A stretch of 64,000 nucleotides of DNA from Acidocella aquatica (GTDB lineage Bacteria; Pseudomonadota; Alphaproteobacteria; Acetobacterales; Acetobacteraceae). The notes beneath the pieces were generated by a model. That model was not told the DNA's origin, made no database searches, and saw only the letters and a list, made by a program, of their open reading frames with translations. Positions within the stretch are counted from its first letter, which is position 1. Each line of letters starts with the position of its first letter. Both the position numbers and the translations under genes were made by a program. Location of the stretch: contig NZ_BSOS01000007.1 in the NCBI RefSeq assembly GCF_030160635.1, forward strand, positions 237,996-301,995. The letters run 5' to 3'. Shown one piece after another: positions 48,839 through 57,598 of the stretch.

Positions 48839-49888
48839 TCATGAGCAAGCGAACAAAGTTCCTGTGCGCGCCACGCGTTCACGAATACCAGATCCATTTT
48901 CACCATTCCACCGCAACTTTACGGGCGCTTCACACATTTGGATACCGTCGGGACGCGTGAGGTCCGTACCGAGAAACTCTTCAACCGGCGCGAAATAGGT
49001 AATTGCGTGGCTATGCTGCAGCTCACCTTCAATAACCTCGATTCCCTGTCTTGACTTCAACACAATTTTAAAATTTCGTGCCGCTTCAGAGAGCGGATCC
49101 GCCGCGAGACTTTGCGGCCCTGCGTCCCTGGAGTTAACGTGTGGATGCTCGATAATTTCAACCATCTCCAGAGGCGTTCCATCTCCACGAAAAATATAGG
49201 CCGTTTTTATCTCAAAACTTTCAAAGCGCACAACCTGCGTCTGCACAATTTTACCGCTGGGGAAGCAGCCGTGAAACCAGATGTCGCCTATCACCGGCCC
49301 ATAATCTCGCGGGCCGGATGAATGATCGCGCACCCCAGTTCCTGAAAGTTCAATGCGTTTACCTTGATAGACAATGTGACCGCGCATACGGCAAATTTGT
49401 TCAGAGTGGAATGTGCTGGACGAACGCCCCTCTCCATGGTCATCCGTCCGGCCAAAAATCGGTCCTGCGGCTTCAAGCAGCATGTGGAATTTAACTGGTT
49501 CGGCTGGGCCATCACGCAATACTTCACGCATGATCTCCTGACGCGTCGTCGAGAAGGCCGCACCATCAAATTCTACCGCCCAAAGACGAAAAGGATCGAT
49601 ACACGACGCCTTGAAAGGCCCCGCTCCAGGCCCGCGCGCGTGCCCATCACGGCCATGATATTTTGCAACCAACAGCTTTTCACCTGGGAGATATATCTGT
49701 ATCACAGCACGCCATATGGTCGGGTCCGCTGGCAACCGCCCGACATGGACGCAGGCGCCGAACCCAGCCTCAATGTCGTAGCCAGCAAAAAAATAGTGCT
49801 CTGTCCAATTCTCCATAACAACGATTTCATGAGGCAACTCCAACTCTTGGAGATGGTTGAACGGATTAACCAAATTGTCGGCGATCAT
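48839..49888 (-). CDS. RDH-motif protein (DUF7064/7065-like), copy A
   Basis: A 349-residue protein of unknown function, predicted to be beta-rich. The central motif SGTGVRDHSSGPRDYGPVIG (about 195-215) matches the similarly placed GMGSRDHGWGHRDLHTM of the second copy at 58.5-59.5 kb. The family looks like paired lipocalin-like (AttH/CrtC-like) domains, which I recall as DUF7064/DUF7065, often found with P450, ACAD and oxygenase genes. GGGGAG is six bases before the ATG at 49888. It is the first gene of the minus-strand transcript that includes the Rieske and P450 A genes, divergent from a TetR gene. Confidence 0.7.
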   Translation of the reverse strand: MIADNLVNPFNHLQELELPHEIVVMENWTEHYFFAGYDIEAGFGACVHVGRLPADPTIWRAVIQIYLPGEKLLVAKYHGRDGHARGPGAGPFKASCIDPFRLWAVEFDGAAFSTTRQEIMREVLRDGPAEPVKFHMLLEAAGPIFGRTDDHGEGRSSSTFHSEQICRMRGHIVYQGKRIELSGTGVRDHSSGPRDYGPVIGDIWFHGCFPSGKIVQTQVVRFESFEIKTAYIFRGDGTPLEMVEIIEHPHVNSRDAGPQSLAADPLSEAARNFKIVLKSRQGIEVIEGELQHSHAITYFAPVEEFLGTDLTRPDGIQMCEAPVKLRWNGENGSGIRERVARTGTLFACS

Positions 49889-49997
49889 TAAAATCTCCCC
49901 AAACATAGGAGCACAGCCGCGCTCATTTCACGGGCTTCTCCTTCTTCTTCCTTTTACAATAGGAAAAATACAAACTGCGTGTCAACTTTTATTTATA

Positions 49998-50009
49998 TAG
50001 TGATCGCTA
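49998..50009. promoter_or_regulatory. Imperfect palindrome in the divergent TetR/RDH-motif promoter region
   Basis: TAGTGATCGCTA is a 12-base palindrome with one mismatched pair, inside an AT-rich stretch, 62 bases before the TetR ATG and 110 bases upstream of the divergent gene. TetR sites are usually short palindromes in this position. No second copy of the motif was noticed elsewhere in the island. Confidence 0.35.
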
Positions 50010-50070
50010 ATAATTATGCCTAACGCGGCCGTCAGGTTGACGCAAATCCGGCTCGCGCTATGTTCTTGTT

Positions 50071-50766
50071 ATGCCCCCAAATACCAAACTTAGTGACCGA
50101 CCTGCCGATACCTCGCCTGCGCCCGTTCGCAAAAAGCCCGGCAGAAAAACCGGCGAGCAGACCGAAGCAACGATCCTCGAAGTTGCAACCTCGGCCTTTA
50201 CAAAATACGGCTACGACCGCGTCTCCACCCGAATGATTGCCGAACAGGCAGGTATCACGGTTCCCTCTATCTACCTCCATTTCAAGGACAAGCGGACACT
50301 ATACCTCAAGTGCTGCCTGGCCGTCTTTAAGGGAAGCTCCGAGACGATCGGCAAGGAACTCTCCAAGCCCGGCACAATCGATGAAAAATTGTATCGCTTC
50401 GTCCTGACTTTGGCGACTGTTTTAATAAATGATCCGCATTTGCTAAAGCTTTTTCAGCGCGAACTACTCGAAGCAGACAATGAAGGTCTGGCATTGCTCG
50501 AGCGGGAAGCTTTTTACGATGGCTACGAAACCCTCAAACAATCCATCGCCAAAGCCGTTGATAATCCGCCCCCCCTCGCGGCACTCTCTATTTACGCACT
50601 CATGTTCGGTCTCGTACAATACATGCATGTCGGCAACGTTATCGGCGAGGACATGCTGATCGTCGATCGCCAACCGGAACGGCTGACAAAAAATGTGTTG
50701 CAGATTGTATTGCCGGAAGTATATCAGCGCCTATTCGGCAATCCAAAACGCAAAAGGGAAAAATAA
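50071..50766 (+). CDS. TetR-family regulator (copy 1)
   Basis: A 231-residue repressor. A basic, proline-rich N-terminal tail (about 1-28) precedes the helix-turn-helix at about 50-70: STRMIAEQAGITVPSIYLHFK. The C-terminal ligand domain is unique, as usual. It is divergent from the RDH-motif gene that opens the Rieske/P450 A transcript and convergent with P450 copy B. It is the only plus-strand gene in the island, so it is the likely local regulator. The ligand is presumably the pathway substrate or an intermediate. Confidence 0.9.
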   Translation: MPPNTKLSDRPADTSPAPVRKKPGRKTGEQTEATILEVATSAFTKYGYDRVSTRMIAEQAGITVPSIYLHFKDKRTLYLKCCLAVFKGSSETIGKELSKPGTIDEKLYRFVLTLATVLINDPHLLKLFQRELLEADNEGLALLEREAFYDGYETLKQSIAKAVDNPPPLAALSIYALMFGLVQYMHVGNVIGEDMLIVDRQPERLTKNVLQIVLPEVYQRLFGNPKRKREK

Positions 50767-50881
50767 AGCGCGGCTCAGAATCAAAGTCAAAATATTTGCC
50801 AAATATCCATGTTGCTATACCGTTCCAGAGTACACGGCGAACCCGTGGCTTCGCTCCAGCCCAGCGAACAGCAGCAACCAG

Positions 50882-52129
50882 TCAGTTAGCCATCCGCGGG
50901 CGAAACCGCACATTCAGCGCCGCTACACTACGAAACACAAGCGCATTGGTGAATTGCGGCTCTTCTATGATTTCTACGCCGTCAAATCGTTCCACCATCG
51001 CGTTAAAAAACTCGCTCAACTGCAACTTTGCCAGCAAATGGCCAATGCAATGATGCAACCCAGGACCGAATGTCAGTGACCTGTCATTGGGACGATTAAA
51101 ATCCAATACTTCAGGTTGTGTATACACTTTCGGATCACGGTTGCCCCCAGCGATCATCAACATCACCAATTGCCCTTGTTTCAGCCGGCGTCCATGCCAT
51201 TCAAAATCTTCTGATACAATCCGTGGCAACGCGGTTGACATGGCGATATAGCGCATTAATTCCACTGCATTATCGACGCTTTTTTCCGGATGCGCCCGCC
51301 AATAGGCCCAGGCCTGCGGATGCGCCGCGAGCGCACGAATCCCAAGAGTGAGCGAATTATTCGTCGTGTCATGGCCCGCAATTATGACCAGAAGCAAAGT
51401 CGCCAACACTTCATCCATGGTCAGGCGTGCATCTCCTTCCGTAGTGTTCAGCAACTGGGTAATTAGATCTTCCCTTGGGTTTATTCTCCGGTCCTCTATT
51501 TCTTTTTGAAAAACCTGCAACATATCCGTTGTAATAACTTCCAGACGGTCCAGCCACGCCGGCTCCGGATTAAACGAGGTCAGTGCCGCGGTAACACCAT
51601 CAGCCCAGCCCTTCAGTCTGGATAGATACTCAGGCGCCATTCCCAGCAATCTGAGAATCACAGCGCCAGGCAACATGCGTGAAATTCCTTCATGAAATTC
51701 AATTTGTCCAAAGGCTTCAGCCTTATCCAACAACTCGCTCACCCGTGCCCGCACATAAGGGCGCAGGCTTTCAACCAGCTTGCGATTAAGTGCCTTCACC
51801 AATAGCCGGCGCAAATTAGCATGCTCGGCACCATCCAGATTCGTCACAATCTTGGACATATACCTCAGCGTATTAGGTAACCGCTTCGGAAACTCCTCCG
51901 GCGGCACGGCGCGATAGAGAGAAGCTGGAATATGCGTGCTGGATAGTGGCAACTCTCCGCTAAAGCCTTCAGTCGCTTCCGCATGCCCCGAGACAATCCA
52001 GCACTGAGATTCAATGCTCCAGTATAACGGGTCAAAGTCACGAAGTTGATTAATCTCGCTTAATATCACATCACCCTTCGTCGGAAGCGACGACAAATTA
52101 ATATCATGGCCTTGGGATTGAACCTGCAT
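50882..52129 (-). CDS. Cytochrome P450 (copy B)
   Basis: A 415-residue P450 strongly similar to copy A throughout. ISRMLPGAVILRLLG and FGPGLHHCIGHLLAKLQ are identical in the two, and the region around residue 120 (NRKLVESLRPYVRAR) differs by one residue. The I-helix is IIAGHDTTNNSLTLG, and the ExxR is ELMR. The ATG at 52129 is favoured because GGAG lies six bases upstream; an ATG at 52141 lacks a site. It follows an acyl-CoA dehydrogenase gene by 90 bases, whereas copy A follows an enoyl-CoA hydratase. The duplication is presumably for a second oxidation step or a second substrate. Confidence 0.95.
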   Translation of the reverse strand: MQVQSQGHDINLSSLPTKGDVILSEINQLRDFDPLYWSIESQCWIVSGHAEATEGFSGELPLSSTHIPASLYRAVPPEEFPKRLPNTLRYMSKIVTNLDGAEHANLRRLLVKALNRKLVESLRPYVRARVSELLDKAEAFGQIEFHEGISRMLPGAVILRLLGMAPEYLSRLKGWADGVTAALTSFNPEPAWLDRLEVITTDMLQVFQKEIEDRRINPREDLITQLLNTTEGDARLTMDEVLATLLLVIIAGHDTTNNSLTLGIRALAAHPQAWAYWRAHPEKSVDNAVELMRYIAMSTALPRIVSEDFEWHGRRLKQGQLVMLMIAGGNRDPKVYTQPEVLDFNRPNDRSLTFGPGLHHCIGHLLAKLQLSEFFNAMVERFDGVEIIEEPQFTNALVFRSVAALNVRFRPRMAN

Positions 52130-52219
52130 ATTTTTCTCCATTAGCTATTTTCTGCAATCTTTTGCCAGGCACCAAATTTAAACGAACCTCACCAATTGCC
52201 TCATACCCACAGCGAACAT

Positions 52220-53362
52220 CTACTTCATCAACGCTCGGGCAATCGAGACTTTCTGAAGTTCAGACGTTCCGGCATAGATTCGTTGAATCCGCGCCGCCGT
52301 ATACATGTGGGCGATCGGCATATCCTTCATTTGCCCCGCGCCGCCGAACAATTGCTGACACTTGTCGACAACGCGATTCTCCATCTCTGTCATCCACAGC
52401 TTGAGTACTGCACCATCCTCGAACGTAAACCTTTTGTCTCGTAGCTTCATGACTGATTGATCGAGAATGGCGCGGCCAACTTCAATATCAGTTTTCACCT
52501 CAGCGAGCACGAACTGGCTATTCTGAAAATCAATCACACGTTGTCCAAAAACTTTTCGTTCCTTCGTATAATCGAGGGTAAGTTCCAATGCACGCTCTGC
52601 GGCTCCCAGAGACCGTGCGCCAATCTGAATACGATCTTCCAGAAACACACTCATCAGAATTTCCATCGCGCCGCCTTCCTTGCCAAGAAGGTTCGAAACA
52701 GGAACGTGAACATTATCAAAATTCAACGCCCCGGTGTCGCCCGCCGGCCACCCGACCATCGGGATCTTATGGCGCGACACACCCTTGGTCTCAGCGTCGA
52801 CAATAATGATACTCATCCCGCCACCACGTTTCGCCGGGTCGGTTTTCGCGACTACATACAAAACGTCAGCATTGGTGCCGTTTGAAATAAAATATTTCTC
52901 ACCATTGATGACATAGTCCTCGCCGCTACGAATCGCCGTCGTTTTAATTGCGGTCGGATCGCTTCCAGCATCTGGTTCTGTCAGCGGCATCGCCTGCGAA
53001 ACTTCACCAGCCAGAATTCCCGCCGCATACCTAGCCTTTTGCGCCGGCGTGCCGTGTCCCATGAGAATATATGTGGCGATATCCGCCATCAGCGAACTGC
53101 CTGTAACAGCCGAACCAACCGACCTTCCAAGTTCTTCAGCGAGGATGACGTTAAAGACAAAATCGCCACCCGGCCCGCCAAACTCTTCAGGAACGCCAGA
53201 GCCCAAAATTCCCGCCTTGCCGGCCTTGCGCCAAAAATCCTTATCCAGCCCGCCTTTTTCGCCATACTGCCGGTAATGCGGCTCAAGTTCCCTGTCTAAA
53301 AACGCACGCACCGTACGGCGGAATAATTCGTGCTCTTCATCATAACCATAACGAATGCTCAT
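52220..53362 (-). CDS. Acyl-CoA dehydrogenase
   Basis: A 380-residue FAD enzyme introducing an alpha,beta double bond in an acyl-CoA. N-terminal helical domain (MSIRYGYDEEHELFRRTVRAF), middle beta domain with QAMPLTEPDAGSDPTAIKTTA, and C-terminal helices with RKVFGQRVIDFQNSQFVLAE and MYTAARIQRIYAGTSEL, where Glu/Gly residues near the FAD site are placed as usual. GAGGGG precedes the ATG at 53362. It is a typical ACAD in length. The substrate chain cannot be told. It directly precedes P450 copy B on the same strand. Confidence 0.93.
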   Translation of the reverse strand: MSIRYGYDEEHELFRRTVRAFLDRELEPHYRQYGEKGGLDKDFWRKAGKAGILGSGVPEEFGGPGGDFVFNVILAEELGRSVGSAVTGSSLMADIATYILMGHGTPAQKARYAAGILAGEVSQAMPLTEPDAGSDPTAIKTTAIRSGEDYVINGEKYFISNGTNADVLYVVAKTDPAKRGGGMSIIIVDAETKGVSRHKIPMVGWPAGDTGALNFDNVHVPVSNLLGKEGGAMEILMSVFLEDRIQIGARSLGAAERALELTLDYTKERKVFGQRVIDFQNSQFVLAEVKTDIEVGRAILDQSVMKLRDKRFTFEDGAVLKLWMTEMENRVVDKCQQLFGGAGQMKDMPIAHMYTAARIQRIYAGTSELQKVSIARALMK

Positions 53363-53426
53363 TCGAGTTTCCCCTCTTTTATCGGCAATTTCTACAACGC
53401 TATATTTATGGCAGCAGTCCGCTCGC

Positions 53427-53738
53427 TCAAACGTCAATGCCTCCGGTTTCCCCCAAACGCCGCACTTCCGCCGCTGTTTTTTCATCGATTATTTTTAACA
53501 GGAACTGCTTCAAATTCCCTACCTCAGCTTCAAGCTCCGCCGATGAGATCCCCGCATGGTATGCATCCTCAATCAATCGATCACACTTCAACGCCGCTTC
53601 CGCGCAAGCCGTTCGCGTATAGGGGCCGGGCGTAACATAATCGCGCATCCATTCATCCAAAAATATTGCCGCTCTCGCCGTCATGGCGTTATCTCCATAT
53701 TTTTGCGCGAATATGTCCGCAATAGTGACATTCGTCAT
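53427..53738 (-). CDS. Small helical protein paired with the PRC-barrel gene, unknown
   Basis: A 103-residue protein, acidic and alanine-rich and apparently helical: MTNVTIADIFAQKYGDNAMTARAAI, then FLDEWMRDYVTPGPYTRTACAEAALK and a C-terminal helix KQFLLKIIDEKTAAEVRRLG. Its ATG overlaps the stop of the PRC-barrel gene (ATGA), so the two are coupled. It is unrelated by eye to the 118-residue protein near the Rieske gene. I do not recognise the family. Confidence 0.62.
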   Translation of the reverse strand: MTNVTIADIFAQKYGDNAMTARAAIFLDEWMRDYVTPGPYTRTACAEAALKCDRLIEDAYHAGISSAELEAEVGNLKQFLLKIIDEKTAAEVRRLGETGGIDV

Positions 53739-54166
53739 ATAGTCTGTGCGTTGAAATCACCTGGTTCAATCGGCAACTCCAGCGCGCCCTCGGGCGCATC
53801 GTTATATTGGTAAAAATTATGCAAATCAGCCTCTGAGATCGTTCTCGGGCGATCATGCTCATCCAGTGAGAACCGCGGCGCTTTTGCAAGAACTTCGTGG
53901 GAGAGGTCAATCACATACGCCGTCTTTTGTTCTGAATATTTCAGCATCAACCACGGCAGCGGGTGCGCCGCAACGGCGGCGCCGGCTGGCTGTTCAAGTA
54001 ACATGACAGCATAGGCCACCTTCCCTGTACGCTTGTTCAGCATCACGGAATGCAGCGCGCCAAGTAACTCATCCTGCCTGTTATAAACCCGTGTCCCCTC
54101 TATCCTGGCCGATGAAATCAAATCATGCGCTGAGTCGAGAATACGCGAAATCAACTGCTCCCTCAT
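53735..54166 (-). CDS. PRC-barrel domain protein
   Basis: About 143 residues with a single PRC barrel at about 15-85: LISSARIEGTRVYNRQDELLGALHSVMLNKRTGKVAYAVM is the family pattern, followed by HPLPWLMLKYSEQKTAYVIDLS. In bacteria the PRC barrel is a small beta domain in ribosome-maturation and stress-linked proteins. The ATG at 54166 has AAGGA eight bases upstream; an in-frame ATG at 54223 would add 19 residues. The stop overlaps the start of the small gene that follows. It stands between two oxygenase-rich blocks, and its link to the pathway is unclear. Confidence 0.75.
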   Translation of the reverse strand: MREQLISRILDSAHDLISSARIEGTRVYNRQDELLGALHSVMLNKRTGKVAYAVMLLEQPAGAAVAAHPLPWLMLKYSEQKTAYVIDLSHEVLAKAPRFSLDEHDRPRTISEADLHNFYQYNDAPEGALELPIEPGDFNAQTI

Positions 54167-54419
54167 GAGACGCTTCCTTATCAACTGGTTTGCACGCGTT
54201 CCACTCTCAATATGCATCGCCATCCCGAATTGCGAATGCCTATTCGGCTTGGGTCAATAAAATCACGGCCTGACCAGCCCTCTGGCACAATATCAATCCG
54301 AGCGTATAGTTGAGCGCGCCCAATATACACCGCGCCACAAAATTTTGATAGAATGAATTCCAGTAGCCCTCAGGTTCATCCACAGGGCCGCTCAAACACC
54401 AACCACTCTGTGGCCGTCG

Positions 54420-56423
54420 CTAAATCCGGCGTGCAGTATCATATGCCTGGGCAATATTCGCGAAAATCGTGCCCGCGTCTTCAGAAGTCACGTCAAACGC
54501 ATCTCCGATGACATGCGTATCATACCCTTTTGACTTTGCGACTTCCACCAACATACGGGCCGAGCGGCGCTCACTGGCAAAAACAATTGTACCAATCTCG
54601 GGAAGTTTTTCCCGGCCCGTTCTGGTTACCAGCGTCACGGTTCCATTTTCCGCAATTTCGATATCATGCACATTCTTAAAGCGCTGTACTCCTTTCTCAA
54701 TTGTGCGCGCGACCAGATACCAGCGGTCATTTGCCGCAAGTTTCTGCGCAAAATGGTTATGCGCCTCCGCCACATAAACCTTGGCGCCCCCTTCGGAGAG
54801 ATAATCCGCGGCCTGCATGCCAATCTGGTCGCCACCAATGACCAGAATATTGCCGCGTGTTTCAATCTTCTCTTCCAGCAGATCGTCAATTAACAGAATA
54901 TCGATGTTCTCCGCATTGCCTATGCTCTCGATCATATTCTGCGGCACCTGCGGCACGCTGCCAGTGGCCACAAACACCACATCAGGCTTCAGAGACTCCA
55001 GCAAAGCCGCGTCCACCGTGGTATTCAACCGCACATCCACACCATATTTTTTAATCTGCCGCTCATACCAAGGGAGCATGTCCGCAATTTCCCGCCGGCC
55101 GGGGATCATCGCGGCGTAGCGAATCTGTCCGCCGAGCCATCCGCGGCTCTCACATAACGTAACATGATGCCCCGAAAACGCCGTGCGCCGCGCCGCCTCC
55201 AGCCCGGCCAGCCCGCCGCCGATAACCAGCACTTTTTTCGGATTTGCCCTGGCACTACCTTCAATATCAATACAAACAGATTCACGTTGCATACGCGGAT
55301 TCACCACACAGCTTACCTGTCCAGCAATGCCGCGCTTGATCGAGCGCATCTCCTGGTCCGCGCAGCCACGGCAATCCGCAAGGCAGAAGCGAATATCCTC
55401 GAAATCGCCGCGCCGCGCCTTGCTAACAATTTCAGAGTCCGCAATCATCGCACGGCCCATACAAATAATATCAGCCTTGCCATCCGCTACCAGCTCGTTC
55501 GCCATCACCGGATTTTTGATCCTGCCGATGGTTGCCACCGGAATCGTAACGGTTTTCTTCACCGCTTCGGCGAGGTCCGTAAAACAACCCTGCTTTTCAT
55601 ACAGCGGCGGAATTGTCAGGCGCGGCGCGCCCATCACACCGGCGGTCACCGAGATATAATCCGCCCCTGCCTGTTGCAGCATCGGCGCGAACCTGCAGGC
55701 ATCGGCCAAGCTCCAGCCATGCTCACGCATAAAATCATCACCGTTGATTTTAACCCCAACGCCCATCTCCGGCCCCACGGCTGCCTTCACCGCGCGCAAA
55801 ATTTCGATCATGAAGCGCACGCGGTTCTCAAAGCTGCCGCCATAGTCATCTGTTCGCCTGTTAAAAAAGGGCGAGAGAAACGCACTGATCAGATAACCGT
55901 GTCCGGCATGGATTTCCACAAAGTCAAACCCCGCGGCCTTGCAGCGCCGGGCAGCCGCCGCGAAATACCCCACAACCTGTGCAATATCCTCCGCCGTCAA
56001 TATTTTTATCACCGGCTTATACCGCGCATCCCCCACCGCGGCGGCATTCGCGGGCACGCCGGAGGGCGAAAGCTGAACCAGATCCGCGCCCTGCACACCA
56101 CCGTCATAAAGCTGAATCCCAAATTTCGGCCCGTACGCGCGCACCGCATCGACCAATCTTTTAATCGCCGGAATCCGCTTGTCGTGATCGAGCGCAATCG
56201 AAGTTTTACGCGGTGGTTCCTGCGGCACCACGGTTGAGGCGCCAATGGCCATCAACCCTGGCCGGGCTTTCGCGCGCTCCACAAAATATGCAATCATCTC
56301 ATCCGTCGGCTGCGCATCGCCATCCAGCATCGTCCCCGCCGACATGCCCGGCAGCATGATGCGATTCTCGACCTCCATCGAGCCGATCCTGAAGGGTGAA
56401 AAGAGCGACGTTAGCTGGCTCAT
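54420..56423 (-). CDS. OYE-type NADH:flavin oxidoreductase/2,4-dienoyl-CoA reductase-like
   Basis: A 667-residue three-part flavoenzyme. The old-yellow-enzyme TIM barrel (about 1-370) has FVEIHAGHGYLISAFLSPF and RRTDDYGGSFENR. An iron-sulphur site follows in CLADCRGCADQ plus a later Cys. A pyridine-nucleotide-disulphide-type FAD/NAD domain follows (VIGGGLAGLEAARRTA near residue 397, ILVIGGDQIGMQAADYL). This is the architecture of 2,4-dienoyl-CoA reductase FadH and of bile-acid/steroid OYE-type reductases, reducing enone or dienoyl groups. The ATG overlaps the stop of the CoA-transferase gene (ATGA). Confidence 0.9.
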   Translation of the reverse strand: MSQLTSLFSPFRIGSMEVENRIMLPGMSAGTMLDGDAQPTDEMIAYFVERAKARPGLMAIGASTVVPQEPPRKTSIALDHDKRIPAIKRLVDAVRAYGPKFGIQLYDGGVQGADLVQLSPSGVPANAAAVGDARYKPVIKILTAEDIAQVVGYFAAAARRCKAAGFDFVEIHAGHGYLISAFLSPFFNRRTDDYGGSFENRVRFMIEILRAVKAAVGPEMGVGVKINGDDFMREHGWSLADACRFAPMLQQAGADYISVTAGVMGAPRLTIPPLYEKQGCFTDLAEAVKKTVTIPVATIGRIKNPVMANELVADGKADIICMGRAMIADSEIVSKARRGDFEDIRFCLADCRGCADQEMRSIKRGIAGQVSCVVNPRMQRESVCIDIEGSARANPKKVLVIGGGLAGLEAARRTAFSGHHVTLCESRGWLGGQIRYAAMIPGRREIADMLPWYERQIKKYGVDVRLNTTVDAALLESLKPDVVFVATGSVPQVPQNMIESIGNAENIDILLIDDLLEEKIETRGNILVIGGDQIGMQAADYLSEGGAKVYVAEAHNHFAQKLAANDRWYLVARTIEKGVQRFKNVHDIEIAENGTVTLVTRTGREKLPEIGTIVFASERRSARMLVEVAKSKGYDTHVIGDAFDVTSEDAGTIFANIAQAYDTARRI

Positions 56424-57544
56424 GCATGATCTCCTGATTTCGCTGCCAGTTCGTTCAAAACCGCTTGCGTATCCGCGCCATGCTGCGGCGGCGGGCACGA
56501 TACAGCCCCCGGCGTGCGGCTGAATTGTGGTACAGGCGACGCTTGCAACACATCGCCCTGCCGGAAAAACACTTTCCGCGCGGCGATATGAGGATCATTT
56601 TCCACTTCCGAGAGCGAAAGCACCGGCGCCACGCAGGCATCCGGGGAGAAAATCTCCATCCATTCACTGCGCGTCCTGGTGGCGATTTTGCGCGCCACTT
56701 TTTCCTTCAGCTCCGGCCAGGCGCGCTCGTCCATCTGGTTGTCGAACTGCGGATCATCCAGCCCCGCTCCCTCGCGGAAGGCTTTGTAAAATGCCGGTTC
56801 AATTGCCCCCACCGACAGATATTTGTGGTCGGCCGTCTCATAAACTTCGTAGAAATGCGCACCGCCATCACCAAAATGCGTGCCGCGCTCATCATCAAAG
56901 CGCCCCGCCGCGCGCACGGTCAAAATCGCCGAAAGCTGCGATGCCGCCCCTTCGATCATCGCCGCGTCAACCACCTGGCCCTTGCCCGAGCCTTTTGCCT
57001 CGATGATCGCGCAAGCAATGCCAAACGCAAGCAGCATGCCGCCGCCCGCCATATCGCCAACAAAATTCTGCGGAATCGCGGGGCGCTCACCCGCGCGGCC
57101 ACAAATATGCAAGGCGCCGGCGAGGGCGATGTAGTTGATATCATGCCCCGCCTCCCGCGCCTTCGGCCCGGTTTGCCCCCAGCCCGTTACCCGCCCATAA
57201 ACCAGCCGCGGATTACGCGCGAGGCAGACTTGCGGGCCAAACCCCAACCGCTCGGCAACACCAGGCCGGTTGCCCTCAATCACCGCATCGGCGCCGTCTA
57301 TCAGTTGCAGCGCCTGCTCAAGTGCCGCCGGGTCCTTCAAATCCAGCACCACGGAGCGCCGCCCGCGATTCAGAATATCCCGCGTCGGATCAAGACCATA
57401 AGCCGCGGTCGCTCCCGCCGGGCGATCAATCTGGATGACCTCCGCCCCCAAATCCGCCAGCAACATGCCACAATACGGCCCCGGACCAATGCCCGCGAAT
57501 TCAACAATACATAAGCCTTTAAGCGGCCCTTGACGGTTTACCAT
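56420..57544 (-). CDS. Family III CoA-transferase superfamily, AMACR-like
   Basis: A 374-residue CaiB/BaiF-superfamily protein. The early GLCIVEFAGIGPGPYCGMLLADLGAEV segment, RGRRSVVLDLKDP, AREAGHDINYIALAGAL and NFVGDMAGGGMLLAFG are features of alpha-methylacyl-CoA racemase (AMACR/MCR), where His (GHDINY) and Asp (GDMAGG) act as the acid-base pair. It would epimerise a branched-chain (R)-2-methylacyl-CoA, as needed before beta-oxidation of steroid or isoprenoid side chains. A CoA-transferase role cannot be fully excluded. A strong palindrome lies 19 bases upstream of its start. It is cotranscribed with the OYE-type gene. Confidence 0.88.
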   Translation of the reverse strand: MVNRQGPLKGLCIVEFAGIGPGPYCGMLLADLGAEVIQIDRPAGATAAYGLDPTRDILNRGRRSVVLDLKDPAALEQALQLIDGADAVIEGNRPGVAERLGFGPQVCLARNPRLVYGRVTGWGQTGPKAREAGHDINYIALAGALHICGRAGERPAIPQNFVGDMAGGGMLLAFGIACAIIEAKGSGKGQVVDAAMIEGAASQLSAILTVRAAGRFDDERGTHFGDGGAHFYEVYETADHKYLSVGAIEPAFYKAFREGAGLDDPQFDNQMDERAWPELKEKVARKIATRTRSEWMEIFSPDACVAPVLSLSEVENDPHIAARKVFFRQGDVLQASPVPQFSRTPGAVSCPPPQHGADTQAVLNELAAKSGDHA

Positions 57545-57562
57545 TTCCTGGCGCGTTCCCCT

Positions 57563-57584
57563 CTATATAACAACGGTTACATAG
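57563..57584. promoter_or_regulatory. Palindrome upstream of the racemase/OYE-type operon, TetR operator candidate
   Basis: CTATATAAC (57563-57571) and GTTACATAG (57576-57584) are inverted copies, one mismatch in nine, around AACG. The site lies 19-40 bases before the start codon of the AMACR-like gene and 15 bases beyond the end of the TetR gene, inside a 54-base gap. Its place and size fit a repressor binding site. Confidence 0.55.
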
Positions 57585-57598
57585 GGGGCCGCGCACTG

